Part shown: positions 34,801-42,627 of the stretch, piece after piece | Numbering within the stretch: position 1 is the first letter of the stretch | How the letters are laid out: every line of letters starts with the position of its first letter | DNA from: Flavobacteriia bacterium | Lineage (GTDB): Bacteria; Bacteroidota; Bacteroidia; Flavobacteriales_D; Crocinitomicaceae | Length of the DNA: 42,627 bases | Reading direction: 5' to 3' | Assembly: GCA_947490145.1 (NCBI GenBank) | Contig: CANLGD010000019.1 | Coordinates: 1 to 42,627, forward strand | Made by a program: the position numbers and the translations under genes | Notes under the pieces: generated by a model | What the model was told of the DNA's origin: nothing | The model's database searches: none | What the model saw: only the letters and a program-made list of their open reading frames with translations

Positions 34801-37800
34801 GAAAGAAGCAGAAGTACCTGTACAATTTGCGCTAGCAACTGGTTGTGTATTAATTGCAGCACCAGATACTACAGTCACAGCTACAGGAGTTGGATCAGTG
34901 TAAGAACACATATCAGTTCCTAAAGCAGTAACTGTATAAGAAGTTGTTGCAGGAGGTGTAATATTTAATGGATTTCCAGTTCCAACATTTGCTGAACCAT
35001 CATTCCAAGTATAAGTTGAAATTATTGGTGCACCACTACCTGTAAAAATCAAGTTTGGTCTGTTACTCGAAGTATTTGATACAGTCGTTTGATCACATGC
35101 AGAACCATCTGTATCAGATTGAAAGTTTACAAATGATCCAAAAGTTGTTGCTGTAAATTTATTAATTGCTCCAGTAGAACCAGCAGCCCCTCCGTTTGCA
35201 AAACAATAATCAATGATTACATTTGAAACACCATCCCAAACAAATGGAGTAGAGAATACGTGTTCATTTAAACCAATAATTGGCGCAAAACTTGCAGCAG
35301 AATACACTGTAGTGAATACCGGTGCTTGGAATGTAGTAATTGCTGTTTCAGCTGTACTTGCCATTTTAATTGTGTAATTACTCATTGCATTTGGTGATCC
35401 AAGGCCAGTAATATTAATACCTAACTTTGTAATATTTCCTGCTTTTAAGCCAATTGCTTGTAATTCAGATGCTCTGTACAAGATCTGCGCATGACCATTT
35501 CCATAATAATTACCATAAAATGCTCCTTTAGTTGTAGAACTTAAAATATTCTCAGTTCCATCACCTACTTGAGCTGAAATTGCTTTTATCAATGTTGTTG
35601 ATAAATTTACACTAACTGAAGGACAAACTGAAGGTAAATCAGATACAGACGCGTAAGTTATTCCAGTTGCTTTCGCATTAACTGTTACCACTACATTTGC
35701 AGGAATAGATGGACATGCTCCATTGAATGCTGTAAATACATACGTTCCGCTATTTGTTGGTATTGCAGAAGATATTGTATTAGTTTCATTTGTGGAAGCA
35801 TAAGCTAACGGACCTGACCACGTGAACGTTGTTCCAATATCAGTTGTCCCTGCTAAATTAATTGAGGCTGCTTCACAAATTGTTATCGGTGAAGTTGCAC
35901 TTGCAGTTGGAGTTTGGGTGACTGTTAATACAGAAACACCATCACTCGTTGCTGATGCTCCACAAGAAGGAGTCACCACAACTGTATAGGTACCAGCGTC
36001 TCCAAAAGCAAGACTTGAGATTGAAAGAGTAGCTGTTGTAGCACCTGAAATTGTTCCACCATTTGATAAAGGTGAAAGTGAACCATCTTTATACCAAGCG
36101 TACGTTAATTCTGGACCTGTAGCAGCAACTGTGAAAGTAGCTGGAACACCTGTACAACTTGCACTTGCAGCAGGTTGTGTAGTAATTGAAGCACCAGATA
36201 CCACATTCACAACTACAGGAGTTGGATCAGTATATGAACACATATCAACTCCTAAAGCAGTTACAGTATAAGAAGCTGTTGCTGAAGGAGTAATATTCAA
36301 TGGATTTCCAGTTCCAATATTCGCTGAACCATCATTCCATGTATAAGAAGAAAAAGTTGGTGTAGCGTTACCATTAATAAAGAATCTTGGTCTGTTTGTA
36401 CTTGTATTATTTGTACTAAATCCCATACACGCTTGCGCAGAAGATGGTGCAGTTAATAAACAAGCCTCTGTTGAATTATCAGCTAAAATAACCGCAGATG
36501 AAAGAAATCCAGCATCATCTGAAGTTATAGCTGTACTTGTTCCACCACCATCATCACCATTAGAGAAATTGAAAGAAACTACAATGTTTGAAGCTCCATC
36601 CCATGCAAATGGTGTTGCGAATGTATAGCTATTAACCCCAAGCGCTAAGGCTTGACTTGCATTTGTATATACTTGAGTTAATCCACTTGTGATTAAAGTA
36701 TTTGCCACTGCCACATTTTGTGCAGTATGACCAACACTTATACTAAACCCAAGTAAAGGTGTATCTCCAAGTGAAGTAATATTTAATCCCAAACTAGTTA
36801 TATTTCCAGCAAGCAAACCTAAAGCACTTAATTCTGTACTTTTGATAATATACTGAGTCTTAGCTCCACCATAAGAACGACGGAACGGCGTTACAGAACT
36901 TGCTGAACTTGTTGAAACTCCCGCTCCTAAATTAACAATTCCAGTTTTATTAATTGACGTAGATAAATCAACTGAAGCACCAGGACAAACTGAACCTAAA
37001 CTAGCAGTTGAGGCATAGGTTAAACCAGTTACTTTAGCATTTACTCTTACTACTACGTTTGCAGGAATAGATGCACACGTTCCATTAAAAGCTGTAAAGA
37101 TATACGTACCACTGTTTGTTGGTATTGCAGAAGCAATTGCATTAGTTGCATTTGTCGAAGCATACGCTAAAGGACCTGACCAAGTAAAAGTTGTTCCAAC
37201 ATTAGTTGTACCTACCAAATTAATTGTTGAGGCTTCACAAATTGTTATTGGTGAAGTTGCACTTGCAGTTGGAGTTTCATTAACTGTTAATACAGAAACA
37301 CCATCGCTCGTTACTGTTGCTCCACACTGTGGAATAACATCTACCGTATAGGTACCAGCATCACCAGAAGCAACACTTGAAATTGAAAGGGTCGCTGTTG
37401 TAGCACCTGAAATTGTTCCTCCATTTGATAAAAGTGAACCATTTCTGTACCAAGCATACGTTAATGCTGGACCTGTTGCAGCCACCGTAAATGATGTTGC
37501 TTGAGTCGTACATTTTGTATCTGAAACTGGTTGCGTATTGATAGTCGCTCCAGAAGCGTTAGTAATAGTTACTGATGCTGCATCTGTGTAAGAACAACCA
37601 TCTGTGCTTAAAGCAGTAACTGTGTAAGAAGTTGTTGCAGGAACAACCACACTTAATGGATTACCTGTTCCAACATTTGATGCACCATCACTCCATGTGT
37701 AAGAAGAGAAAGTTGGAGTAGCGTTACCATTAATAAAGAATCTTGGTCTATTTGAGCTGGTGCCATTTGTACTTAAGCCCATGCAAACTTGTCCAGAAGA

Positions 37801-40800
37801 AACAGCTGGTAAAATACAAGCTTCTGTTGCATCATCAGCTAAAATTGACATGGATGAAAGGAACCCCGCAGCATCTGAAGTTACAGTTGTACTTGTTCCT
37901 CCACTATTATTGTTAGAGAAATTAAAAGAAATTACAATATTTGAAGTTCCATTCCAAACAAATGGTGTTGAAAATGTATATGTATTAACGCCAAGCGCTA
38001 ATGTTTGAGCTGGATTTGTATAAACTTGAGTTAAACCAGACACAATTGCCGTATTTGAAACCGCCACAGTTTGAGCAGTATGTCCAACATTAATACTAAA
38101 AGCATTTAAAGTAGTAGTTCCAAGGGCAGTAATATTTAAACCCAAACTAGTTATATTACCTGCAATTAAACCCAAAGCTGTTAATTCACTACTTCTTATG
38201 ATATATTGAGTTTTTGCTCCACCATAATTATGACGAAATGGTGTTACAGCAGATGCTGCACTTGTTGAACCACCTGCACCTAAAGTAACATTTCCATTTT
38301 TATTAATAACCGTAGACAAATTAACCGAAGCACCAGGACAAACTGAACTTAAATCAGATACTGAAGCATACGTTAAACCTGTTACAGCTGTATTTACAGA
38401 AACAACTAAATTTACCGGAGCTGATGTACAAAATGCTGTACTAGCAGTAAAGGCATAAGTTCCTGCATTTAATGCTGCAGCAGCAGAAATTGTATTTGTT
38501 AAACTTGAAGAAGTATAAGAGTTTGGACCTGTCCAAGAGAACGTTGTTCCTATATCAGAAGTAGCATTCACTTGAATGTCCCCACCAACACAACTTGCAA
38601 ATGTTCCAGCTGTAGTAGCACTTGGTGTAGGGTTCAACGACAAGGTTGAAACACCATCACTTAAAACTGGTGTACCACATGCAGCACTTACTTGTACTGT
38701 GTATGTTCCAGCATCTGCGGTAACAATACTTGATATACTCAAAGTTGCAGTTGTTGCACCACTAATTGTACCTCCATCTGATAAGGGAGAACCATCTTTA
38801 TACCAAATATAGCTTAAGCCAGGACCTGTGGCAGCAACCGTGAAAGTTGTTGATTGACCTGTACATTTTGCACTTGCAACTGGTTGTGTATCTATTGTTG
38901 GACCAGTAACTAAACTTACTGCTACGGGAGAAGAAGCAACGGTACATCCATTTGCATCTGCAGCTGTAACCGTATAAGATGTAGAAGCTAAAACAGTTGC
39001 AGTGTATGGATTTGTAGAACCAATATTGCTTGCACCGTCATTCCAAGTATATGATGATATAACTGGAGGAACATTACCAGTGAAAATTAAATTTGGTCTG
39101 TTTGTAGAAGTATTTGAAACCGTTGTATTTCCGCATGCTGCAGAATTACCATCAGCATTAAAATTAACAAAAGAACCAAAGGCAGTAGTTGTCATTGTAT
39201 TTACCGCACTTGTTGAACCAGTAACTCCATTTTGAAAACAATAATCAATGATTATGTTAGATACACCATCCCAATTGAAAGGAGTAGAAAATGTGTGTTG
39301 GTTTAATCCAATAACTGGTGTGTAAGTTGCAGCTGAAAATACTGTTGTAAATGTTGGTGCTTGAAAGGTAGTTATTGCAGTAACTCCAGTATGAGCCATT
39401 TTTATACTAAAATTAAGCACAGCTGCAGGTGATCCTAATGTAGTAATATTTACACCTAGTTTTGTGATATTTCCTGCTTTGAAGCCTAATGCTGTTAATT
39501 CAGATGCTCTGTAAAGAATCTGCGCATGCCCGTTACCCCAATAAGTACCGTAAAATGAACTTACACTATTACCTGTTGATGAATTTGCGGTACCAGAGCC
39601 TACTTGAACTGAACCCGGTTTTGAAACTACAGCTGTTAAATCTACAGTTGAACTAGGGCAAACAGAAGGCAAACTTGAGCTTGCAGTAACTGTAGTTCCA
39701 TATAATGGCTCATCAAAGTAAGAAGTACCTGCAAAAGTTTTACCAGTTGTGATTCCATCCACTGCAACAATGTTCCACGTTACAACAGCATTACCAGGCA
39801 CTGCCGCAGGAATAGTACCTGTCCAAGTTGAAGTACCTGTTGTTGTCCCGTCCGTTAAGGCAATTGGCGTTTGTGCCACTCCATTAAACCAATAATTTAA
39901 GGTCATCGAAACAATTGGTGTTGAACCGGCAGTAGTAGTAACATCTACATATCGCGCAGTTGCAGCACACAAAGTTGAAGCATTATCAATACCTCCATCG
40001 CCAAAAGTAACTGCTGGAGGTCCAGTAAATGTACCAGCATCAGCACCAATATCTACTGGGGTAAGATCAGATCTAGTTTGACCATCGAAATCTAATGTAA
40101 TACTTAAATCAGTTCCAAAACCTTCCGCAAATGTCGCTGTTGCAGGATTGATATGCAGATTTGGAGTTGCATTTGTAGGGTCTAAAAACCCCGGATCAGT
40201 ATTATAACTTGCTACATCTTGACCAACTGCTGTTTGCCATTCTGCTAAAGTTGTACGATTAACTGCGTTGAAAAGTCCGAAAATATTATTTGCTCCACCT
40301 ACACTGTAATAAATATTATTATTTATAGTAAGTCCTGAAGGGTTGGCTGCTGTCCCAGCAACAGTAATTGCGTAATTGAAACCTGTAGCTCCTGCATTTG
40401 TTCTTGAATTTTGGAAAATGTTATTTCTGAAACTTTTAACCGCTGCAGTAGTTTCCGTACTTCTAAATGCAAATGAATTACCAGCACCAGCAGTTGGCGC
40501 ACCACCTATGTAAACGCTGTTATTCCAAAAATTATTTGTACCACCAGAATTAAATATACCTGAAATTAAAGAAGCATTGGCAATACCAGCACCAACTGCA
40601 ATCATATTATTTCTATAAGTAACTGTACCACCAACTGCCTGAATACCATTAATAAGTGCAGCTGCAGATGTTGTTGCAGTTGTTAAACTATGAATATTAT
40701 TTCCTTCAATAACGTTTGTACCTGTCGATGATGTGTAATACAAACCTACAACATTGGTAGCAGCACTTGCATTCGTATTTTTTAAGTTATAAATGGAGTT

Positions 40801-42408
40801 ATATGAAACAGTATTGTTTACAGAAGTAGATACAAAATCAATTCCTACAATTGAGGATGAATTTTGGGCTCCAGTTCCATTGTTGTTGGTTAAATTGCTA
40901 ACTTGGTTATTTGTAACAGTAGCAGTTGAAAGAGTGTTTAGTATACCTGCTAGAAAATTACTACCTCCCGCAGTTGATGAAACAAATATTGAATTAGCAA
41001 CATTCCCTCCGATTACGTTATTATTACAAGTCCATGTTTTGGTGGCACCACTATTACATCGCAGTCCAGCAAAAGCAGCTGAACCTGTTGAACTGCTGTT
41101 TGCGACATTTATTCCTCCTATCTGATTTGAATTAGACGTAAAATTGTCCGAAGAAAAATTGTATATTCCAAAAGACTCCGTTGTTAATGTTCCACTTGTC
41201 GTGATTGATATAGCACCTGTTGAAGAATTACTACCAATGATATTAGAGTTTGCATCTACCACACCATTAGCAATATAAATTCCTAGGAATTGACCTGAAG
41301 ATCCTGTTCCAGTTGCTGCATTTGAAATACTAATATTCGAAATTGTGTTTGAACTAATATTTGAAACAGTTGCACCAGTTACAGCGTTAAGAAATATTCC
41401 AACGAATTTACCAGTAGAACCAGTTAAAGTATAAGTTCCAGTACCTAAATTATTTGCATATCCAATAGTGTTACCGGTTATAGTATGCGCTTGATTTAAT
41501 CCAGTTGTAGCACTATTTCCGATTGCCCATATTGCAGAATGCTGTACACCCACTGAAAAGGTTCTAGTTGCTGTTTGGTAGAATTTATTGTTTGTAATTG
41601 TCCACGTGTTACATCCAGCTTGAAGGAAGATACCCGCACTTGCTACTGATGCACCAAAGATGTCATAAATATTATTATTATTTATTGTAATACCACTATT
41701 TCCCGCAGCTAAATTGGACACAGAGCCAAGTCCCCCAATTGCTTTTGTTGGCAAATTTGAACCAGCTTTAGTAATATCACAATTTGAAATTGTATTATTA
41801 TCGTTTCCTGTAGTCGCACCTGTTGAAAAGAATATGTTTCCTCCCATTCCAGCTGCTGATGCTGCCCCAGTTGATGACCCTAAGATACTACAATTTGTAA
41901 TTGTATTGTTAGATGCATCATTAATAAAACGAATTGTCGAAGTAGCTAAAGTAGCAGAAACTGTTGTATTAGATATTGTTAACGAGTTTCCACCTGTATT
42001 TAAACCATCGAAAGTTACATTATCAGCACCATTCAAATTAATCAATGGCGAACCTGCAGCAATAGCTCCAGAAATTGTCCTGGCAGCTCCTCCGGTTGGG
42101 GAAATTGTTATTGCAGAATACACTGCTGAACCTGAACCTGAAGCATTTAAAGCTGCAGTGGCTGTTTCAGTAGTACTTGCTGTAACCCCGATTGTAATTA
42201 CACCTTGATGTGTTCCGGCGTTAATTGCATCAAAGGCTGCTTTCAAAGTAGCATAAGAAGTCGAAGCTGTTCCAGCCGTCGCACTTACACTAATTTGCGT
42301 TTGCGAAAAAAATGTGTTTGCAAAAAAGAGTGCAAACAGCATGATCACATAATTCAGCCTGAAAACCGAATTAGGCGTCTTGGTCTTTTTTTGTAGATGT
42401 TTTTTCAT
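31897..42408 (-). CDS. Giant T9SS-exported surface protein (beta-helix, Ig-like modules, 3503 residues)
   Basis: A Thr/Ser/Asn-rich exported protein. A signal peptide (about 1-35, ending FFSQ) is followed by a right-handed beta-helix region (about 40-790) with many NNTITNC- and GNTI-type rungs, then a beta domain (800-905). Four ~450-residue modules come next (about 915-2690), each holding a domain with a GNITxLGxNIT core, a short YTWxDG domain, an Ig-like domain (TQPVAS, ATTATLSISS, DAGTYTV) and a second Ig-like domain (SWTGPxxYxS). A MAM/cleaved-adhesin-like domain (about 2720-2880, NFESGLGSW, WALDNIAVTG), two more Ig-like segments, three CGA repeats (3128-3400) and a type A T9SS domain (3427-3503, VFPNPYIKN, GMYHITI) complete it. 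It is probably an adhesin or glycan-binding protein on the cell surface. Confidence 0.9.
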   Translation of the reverse strand: MKKHLQKKTKTPNSVFRLNYVIMLFALFFANTFFSQTQISVSATAGTASTSYATLKAAFDAINAGTHQGVITIGVTASTTETATAALNASGSGSAVYSAITISPTGGAARTISGAIAAGSPLINLNGADNVTFDGLNTGGNSLTISNTTVSATLATSTIRFINDASNNTITNCSILGSSTGAASAAGMGGNIFFSTGATTGNDNNTISNCDITKAGSNLPTKAIGGLGSVSNLAAGNSGITINNNNIYDIFGASVASAGIFLQAGCNTWTITNNKFYQTATRTFSVGVQHSAIWAIGNSATTGLNQAHTITGNTIGYANNLGTGTYTLTGSTGKFVGIFLNAVTGATVSNISSNTISNISISNAATGTGSSGQFLGIYIANGVVDANSNIIGSNSSTGAISITTSGTLTTESFGIYNFSSDNFTSNSNQIGGINVANSSSTGSAAFAGLRCNSGATKTWTCNNNVIGGNVANSIFVSSTAGGSNFLAGILNTLSTATVTNNQVSNLTNNNGTGAQNSSSIVGIDFVSTSVNNTVSYNSIYNLKNTNASAATNVVGLYYTSSTGTNVIEGNNIHSLTTATTSAAALINGIQAVGGTVTYRNNMIAVGAGIANASLISGIFNSGGTNNFWNNSVYIGGAPTAGAGNSFAFRSTETTAAVKSFRNNIFQNSRTNAGATGFNYAITVAGTAANPSGLTINNNIYYSVGGANNIFGLFNAVNRTTLAEWQTAVGQDVASYNTDPGFLDPTNATPNLHINPATATFAEGFGTDLSITLDFDGQTRSDLTPVDIGADAGTFTGPPAVTFGDGGIDNASTLCAATARYVDVTTTAGSTPIVSMTLNYWFNGVAQTPIALTDGTTTGTSTWTGTIPAAVPGNAVVTWNIVAVDGITTGKTFAGTSYFDEPLYGTTVTASSSLPSVCPSSTVDLTAVVSKPGSVQVGSGTANSSTGNSVSSFYGTYWGNGHAQILYRASELTALGFKAGNITKLGVNITTLGSPAAVLNFSIKMAHTGVTAITTFQAPTFTTVFSAATYTPVIGLNQHTFSTPFNWDGVSNIIIDYCFQNGVTGSTSAVNTMTTTAFGSFVNFNADGNSAACGNTTVSNTSTNRPNLIFTGNVPPVISSYTWNDGASNIGSTNPYTATVLASTSYTVTAADANGCTVASSPVAVSLVTGPTIDTQPVASAKCTGQSTTFTVAATGPGLSYIWYKDGSPLSDGGTISGATTATLSISSIVTADAGTYTVQVSAACGTPVLSDGVSTLSLNPTPSATTAGTFASCVGGDIQVNATSDIGTTFSWTGPNSYTSSSLTNTISAAAALNAGTYAFTASTAFCTSAPVNLVVSVNTAVTGLTYASVSDLSSVCPGASVNLSTVINKNGNVTLGAGGSTSAASAVTPFRHNYGGAKTQYIIRSSELTALGLIAGNITSLGLNITALGTTTLNAFSINVGHTAQTVAVSNTAIVSGLTQVYTNPAQTLALGVNTYTFSTPFVWNGTSNIVISFNFSNNNSGGTSTTVTSDAAGFLSSMSILADDATEACILPAVSSGQVCMGLSTNGTSSNRPRFFINGNATPTFSSYTWSDGASNVGTGNPLSVVVPATTSYTVTALSTDGCSYTDAASVTITNASGATINTQPVSDTKCTTQATSFTVAATGPALTYAWYRNGSLLSNGGTISGATTATLSISSVASGDAGTYTVDVIPQCGATVTSDGVSVLTVNETPTASATSPITICEASTINLVGTTNVGTTFTWSGPLAYASTNATNAIASAIPTNSGTYIFTAFNGTCASIPANVVVRVNAKVTGLTYASTASLGSVCPGASVDLSTSINKTGIVNLGAGVSTSSASSVTPFRRSYGGAKTQYIIKSTELSALGLLAGNITSLGLNITSLGDTPLLGFSISVGHTAQNVAVANTLITSGLTQVYTNASQALALGVNSYTFATPFAWDGASNIVVSFNFSNGDDGGGTSTAITSDDAGFLSSAVILADNSTEACLLTAPSSAQACMGFSTNNTSTNRPRFFINGNATPTFSSYTWNDGSANIGTGNPLNITPSATASYTVTALGVDMCSYTDPTPVVVNVVSGASITTQPAASASCTGVPATFTVAATGPELTYAWYKDGSLSPLSNGGTISGATTATLSISSLAFGDAGTYTVVVTPSCGASATSDGVSVLTVTQTPTASATSPITICEAASINLAGTTDIGTTFTWSGPLAYASTNETNTISSAIPTNSGTYVFTAFNGACPSIPANVVVTVNAKATGITYASVSDLPSVCPSVSVNLSTTLIKAISAQVGDGTENILSSTTKGAFYGNYYGNGHAQILYRASELQAIGLKAGNITKLGINITGLGSPNAMSNYTIKMASTAETAITTFQAPVFTTVYSAASFAPIIGLNEHVFSTPFVWDGVSNVIIDYCFANGGAAGSTGAINKFTATTFGSFVNFQSDTDGSACDQTTVSNTSSNRPNLIFTGSGAPIISTYTWNDGSANVGTGNPLNITPPATTSYTVTALGTDMCSYTDPTPVAVTVVSGAAINTQPVASANCTGTSASFTVAASGPSLTYKWYKNGTEVTNGGTITGATTATLSISSVALADAGTYTVDAIPTCGSTATSDGVSVLTVTQTPTASVTTPVVVCETNTINLAGTSDVGTSYVWSGPSSYSANNLNSAVSDATVANAGTYIFTAYNGACPSLPANALVTVNVNPTSVAATSSVDYACEGSTFSLGVTAGAINPTILTQNFESGLGSWTRVNNSTGGTPVNASWNIRANNYPTAGTWSQTLSSNTANSFLLSNSDSQGSAGTTATEFISPAFSTVGFSSMSLAFNHYFKANGDAANVLVSTDGVTYTAIQTYTATTGAAASFASASIDLSSYVGNSTVYVKFTYASAWGYGWALDNIAVTGVPTPYNYSWTSNPAGYTSATQNPAGVSQTATTDYIGRVTNSVTGCFATSTKTVNHQVVPTIDATTSTLVCGSGTSVLTATSGIADATLNWYDALTAGTFIGAGSPLTSPSISAGTSYYVDATKNGCTTAARTTVDVTVNPILVPSVVITSDDADNVITPLTLVTFTATPTNGGATPSYQWKLNGVNVGTNSPTYTNSTLNSGNGVTCLMTTSYSCPSVLTKLSNTITMTVNNAVSNIASVFCGSTLVDNSTDIYSGSIIGATIYEYKLVNGDVTLTIQKPSRTFKMSQVPGCLLGVTYQVSCRAFYNGAWSAWGTVCPITTRGTEGGSKIIASQCGAPVSGAEQNLYAEPIMNATQYKFRVTNGENVQVITKSSRTFKLAQLATVYYGATNVVDVDVFVNGAWIGYGPTCNIIMPAAPSAKIQTSQCGAILGNIKDLIYANQVFGATQYRFRVVNEELGYNQTIVKASRVFRLSELAGIAINTTYVVDVDLFMNGAWLSSYGVPCNITTPGSLARLSNQNIAEAELDVIDEETIETISFDALVFPNPYIKNFSVSLTSENDADITIKVTDVTGKLIENVTIQSDRITELTLGENYQMGMYHITITQGNSTKLLKVIKN
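32190..33030 (-). repeat. Three ~85-90-residue CGA repeats before the sorting domain
   Basis: Three consecutive units start with a CG pair (SVFCGS, ASQCGA, TSQCGA), share GATxYxFRVxN and SRTFKLxQL-type strands, then a VDVDVFxNGAW strand, and end with a second cysteine (TCNI/PCNI). The pattern suggests one disulfide per unit in a fibronectin-III-like fold. They sit next to the T9SS domain, as a stalk would. Confidence 0.75.
34340..35635 (-). repeat. Adhesin module 4, type A
   Basis: The core domain carries GNGHAQILYRASELQAIGL (about residue 2314) and VSNVIIDYCFANGG, like module 1. Its Ig-like tail leads into the MAM-like region. Boundaries are approximate. Confidence 0.75.
35635..37000 (-). 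repeat. Adhesin module 3, type B
   Basis: The core domain carries GGAKTQYIIKSTELSALGL (about residue 1858), ISVGHTAQNVAVAN and the VILADNSTEACLLTA loop. It is nearly the same as module 2, so the pair looks like a recent internal duplication. Boundaries are approximate. Confidence 0.75.
37000..38345 (-). repeat. Adhesin module 2, type B
   Basis: The core domain carries GGAKTQYIIRSSELTALGL (about residue 1407), the ISxGHTAQ-type strand and a VISFNFSNNNSGG segment followed by a SILADDATEACILPA loop. It is closely similar to module 3. Boundaries are approximate. Confidence 0.75.
38345..39665 (-). repeat. Adhesin module 1, type A
   Basis: First of four tandem ~1.3-kb modules. The core domain carries GNGHAQILYRASEL (about residue 969) and VSNIIIDYCFQNG, with an FxxPxFTTVFSAATYTP segment. 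This form is shared with module 4 but not with modules 2 and 3. Boundaries are approximate, set at the SVCPSS motif. Confidence 0.75.
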
Positions 42409-42505
42409 GTTTTATTAGTTTGTTAAATAGTTCTTAAAAAAACTACATATTTATAAGTGGTTAAAATTACAACTTGTTTTTAAAAAAAAAAAATTTTTTT
42501 TATTT

Positions 42506-42627
42506 TTATTTCTTGATCTTCCACACACCAGCGAGAGTAAGTTGGGCGTCGAGCCGTTGGTAACGCACAGAGGGATGTCGTTGATGAATGACTCGTGCAC
42601 CGTCTGCATGGTCGTTGTGTGTCGAGT
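42506..42627 (-). other. GC-rich right-edge segment, possible foreign or chimeric DNA
   Basis: From about 42512 to the end the base composition jumps to roughly 54% GC by hand count, after a run of almost pure A/T. On the minus strand one frame is open for 39 codons and stops with TAA at 42506-42508 (…LTLAGVWKIKK), but other frames are open as well and none gives a family. It may be the 3' end of a foreign gene or a joining artefact at the sequence end. Confidence 0.5.

Noticed and set aside
34565-42208. Plus-strand open frames of 60-164 codons across the giant adhesin gene
   Set aside because: They are Val/Ala/Pro-rich reverse readings of Thr/Ser/Gly/Asn-rich coding repeats and follow its module boundaries.

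Overview
The window looks like part of a low-GC Bacteroidota chromosome, most likely a Flavobacteriales relative. The reasons are: AT-rich DNA throughout; repeated promoter boxes of the Bacteroidota type (TAnnTTTG, in one case the full TTTG-N19-TAnnTTTG); almost no Shine-Dalgarno sites; two proteins with the C-terminal sorting domain of the type IX secretion system (T9SS); and families typical of the group (gingipain-like C25 peptidase, PafA phosphatase, TrxR-like ferredoxin-NADP reductase). Genus cannot be read from this sequence. No tRNA, rRNA, CRISPR array, intact insertion sequence or prophage was seen.

Layout. 1-86: start of a secreted protein leaving the left edge, with a near-perfect promoter. 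163-1173: ferredoxin-NADP reductase. 1.2-2.1 kb: decayed or uncertain short frames. 2.1-7.4 kb: LTA-synthase-like membrane phosphotransferase, Crp/Fnr-type regulator and C25 cysteine peptidase, tightly packed with overlapping convergent ends. 7.4-11.2 kb: a leftward run of FAD oxidoreductase, DEAD-box helicase, YchJ-like protein and phosphoglucose/phosphomannose isomerase. 11.4-13.4 kb: a membrane GT2 glycosyltransferase with an exported regulatory-like domain at its N-terminus. 14.0-17.2 kb (rightward): PafA-type phosphatase, papain-fold protein, ZIP metal transporter. 17.4-22.1 kb (leftward): VanW-like protein, biotin carboxylase, Tex. 22.1-22.6 kb: WG-repeat gene relic. 22.7-27.7 kb: 1672-residue exported TPR-type repeat protein. 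27.8-30.7 kb: small membrane protein, Mpl-like muropeptide ligase, sugar-phosphate transferase. 30.7-31.9 kb: gene-poor, decayed. 31.9-42.4 kb: 3503-residue T9SS-exported surface protein. The last ~116 bases are abruptly GC-rich and may be foreign or chimeric.

Function. Most recognisable genes act in the cell envelope: wall recycling (Mpl), glycan priming and polymerisation (sugar transferase, GT2), envelope phosphotransfer (LTA-synthase-like), phosphate scavenging (PafA) and secreted or surface proteins (C25 peptidase, giant adhesin). The rest is core metabolism and RNA biology. No single cassette is an obvious new defence or biosynthetic system. The most unusual elements are the giant adhesin with four ~450-residue modules in A-B-B-A order, the long exported repeat protein whose repeats are kept at protein but not DNA level, and the GT2 enzyme joined to an extracytoplasmic domain.
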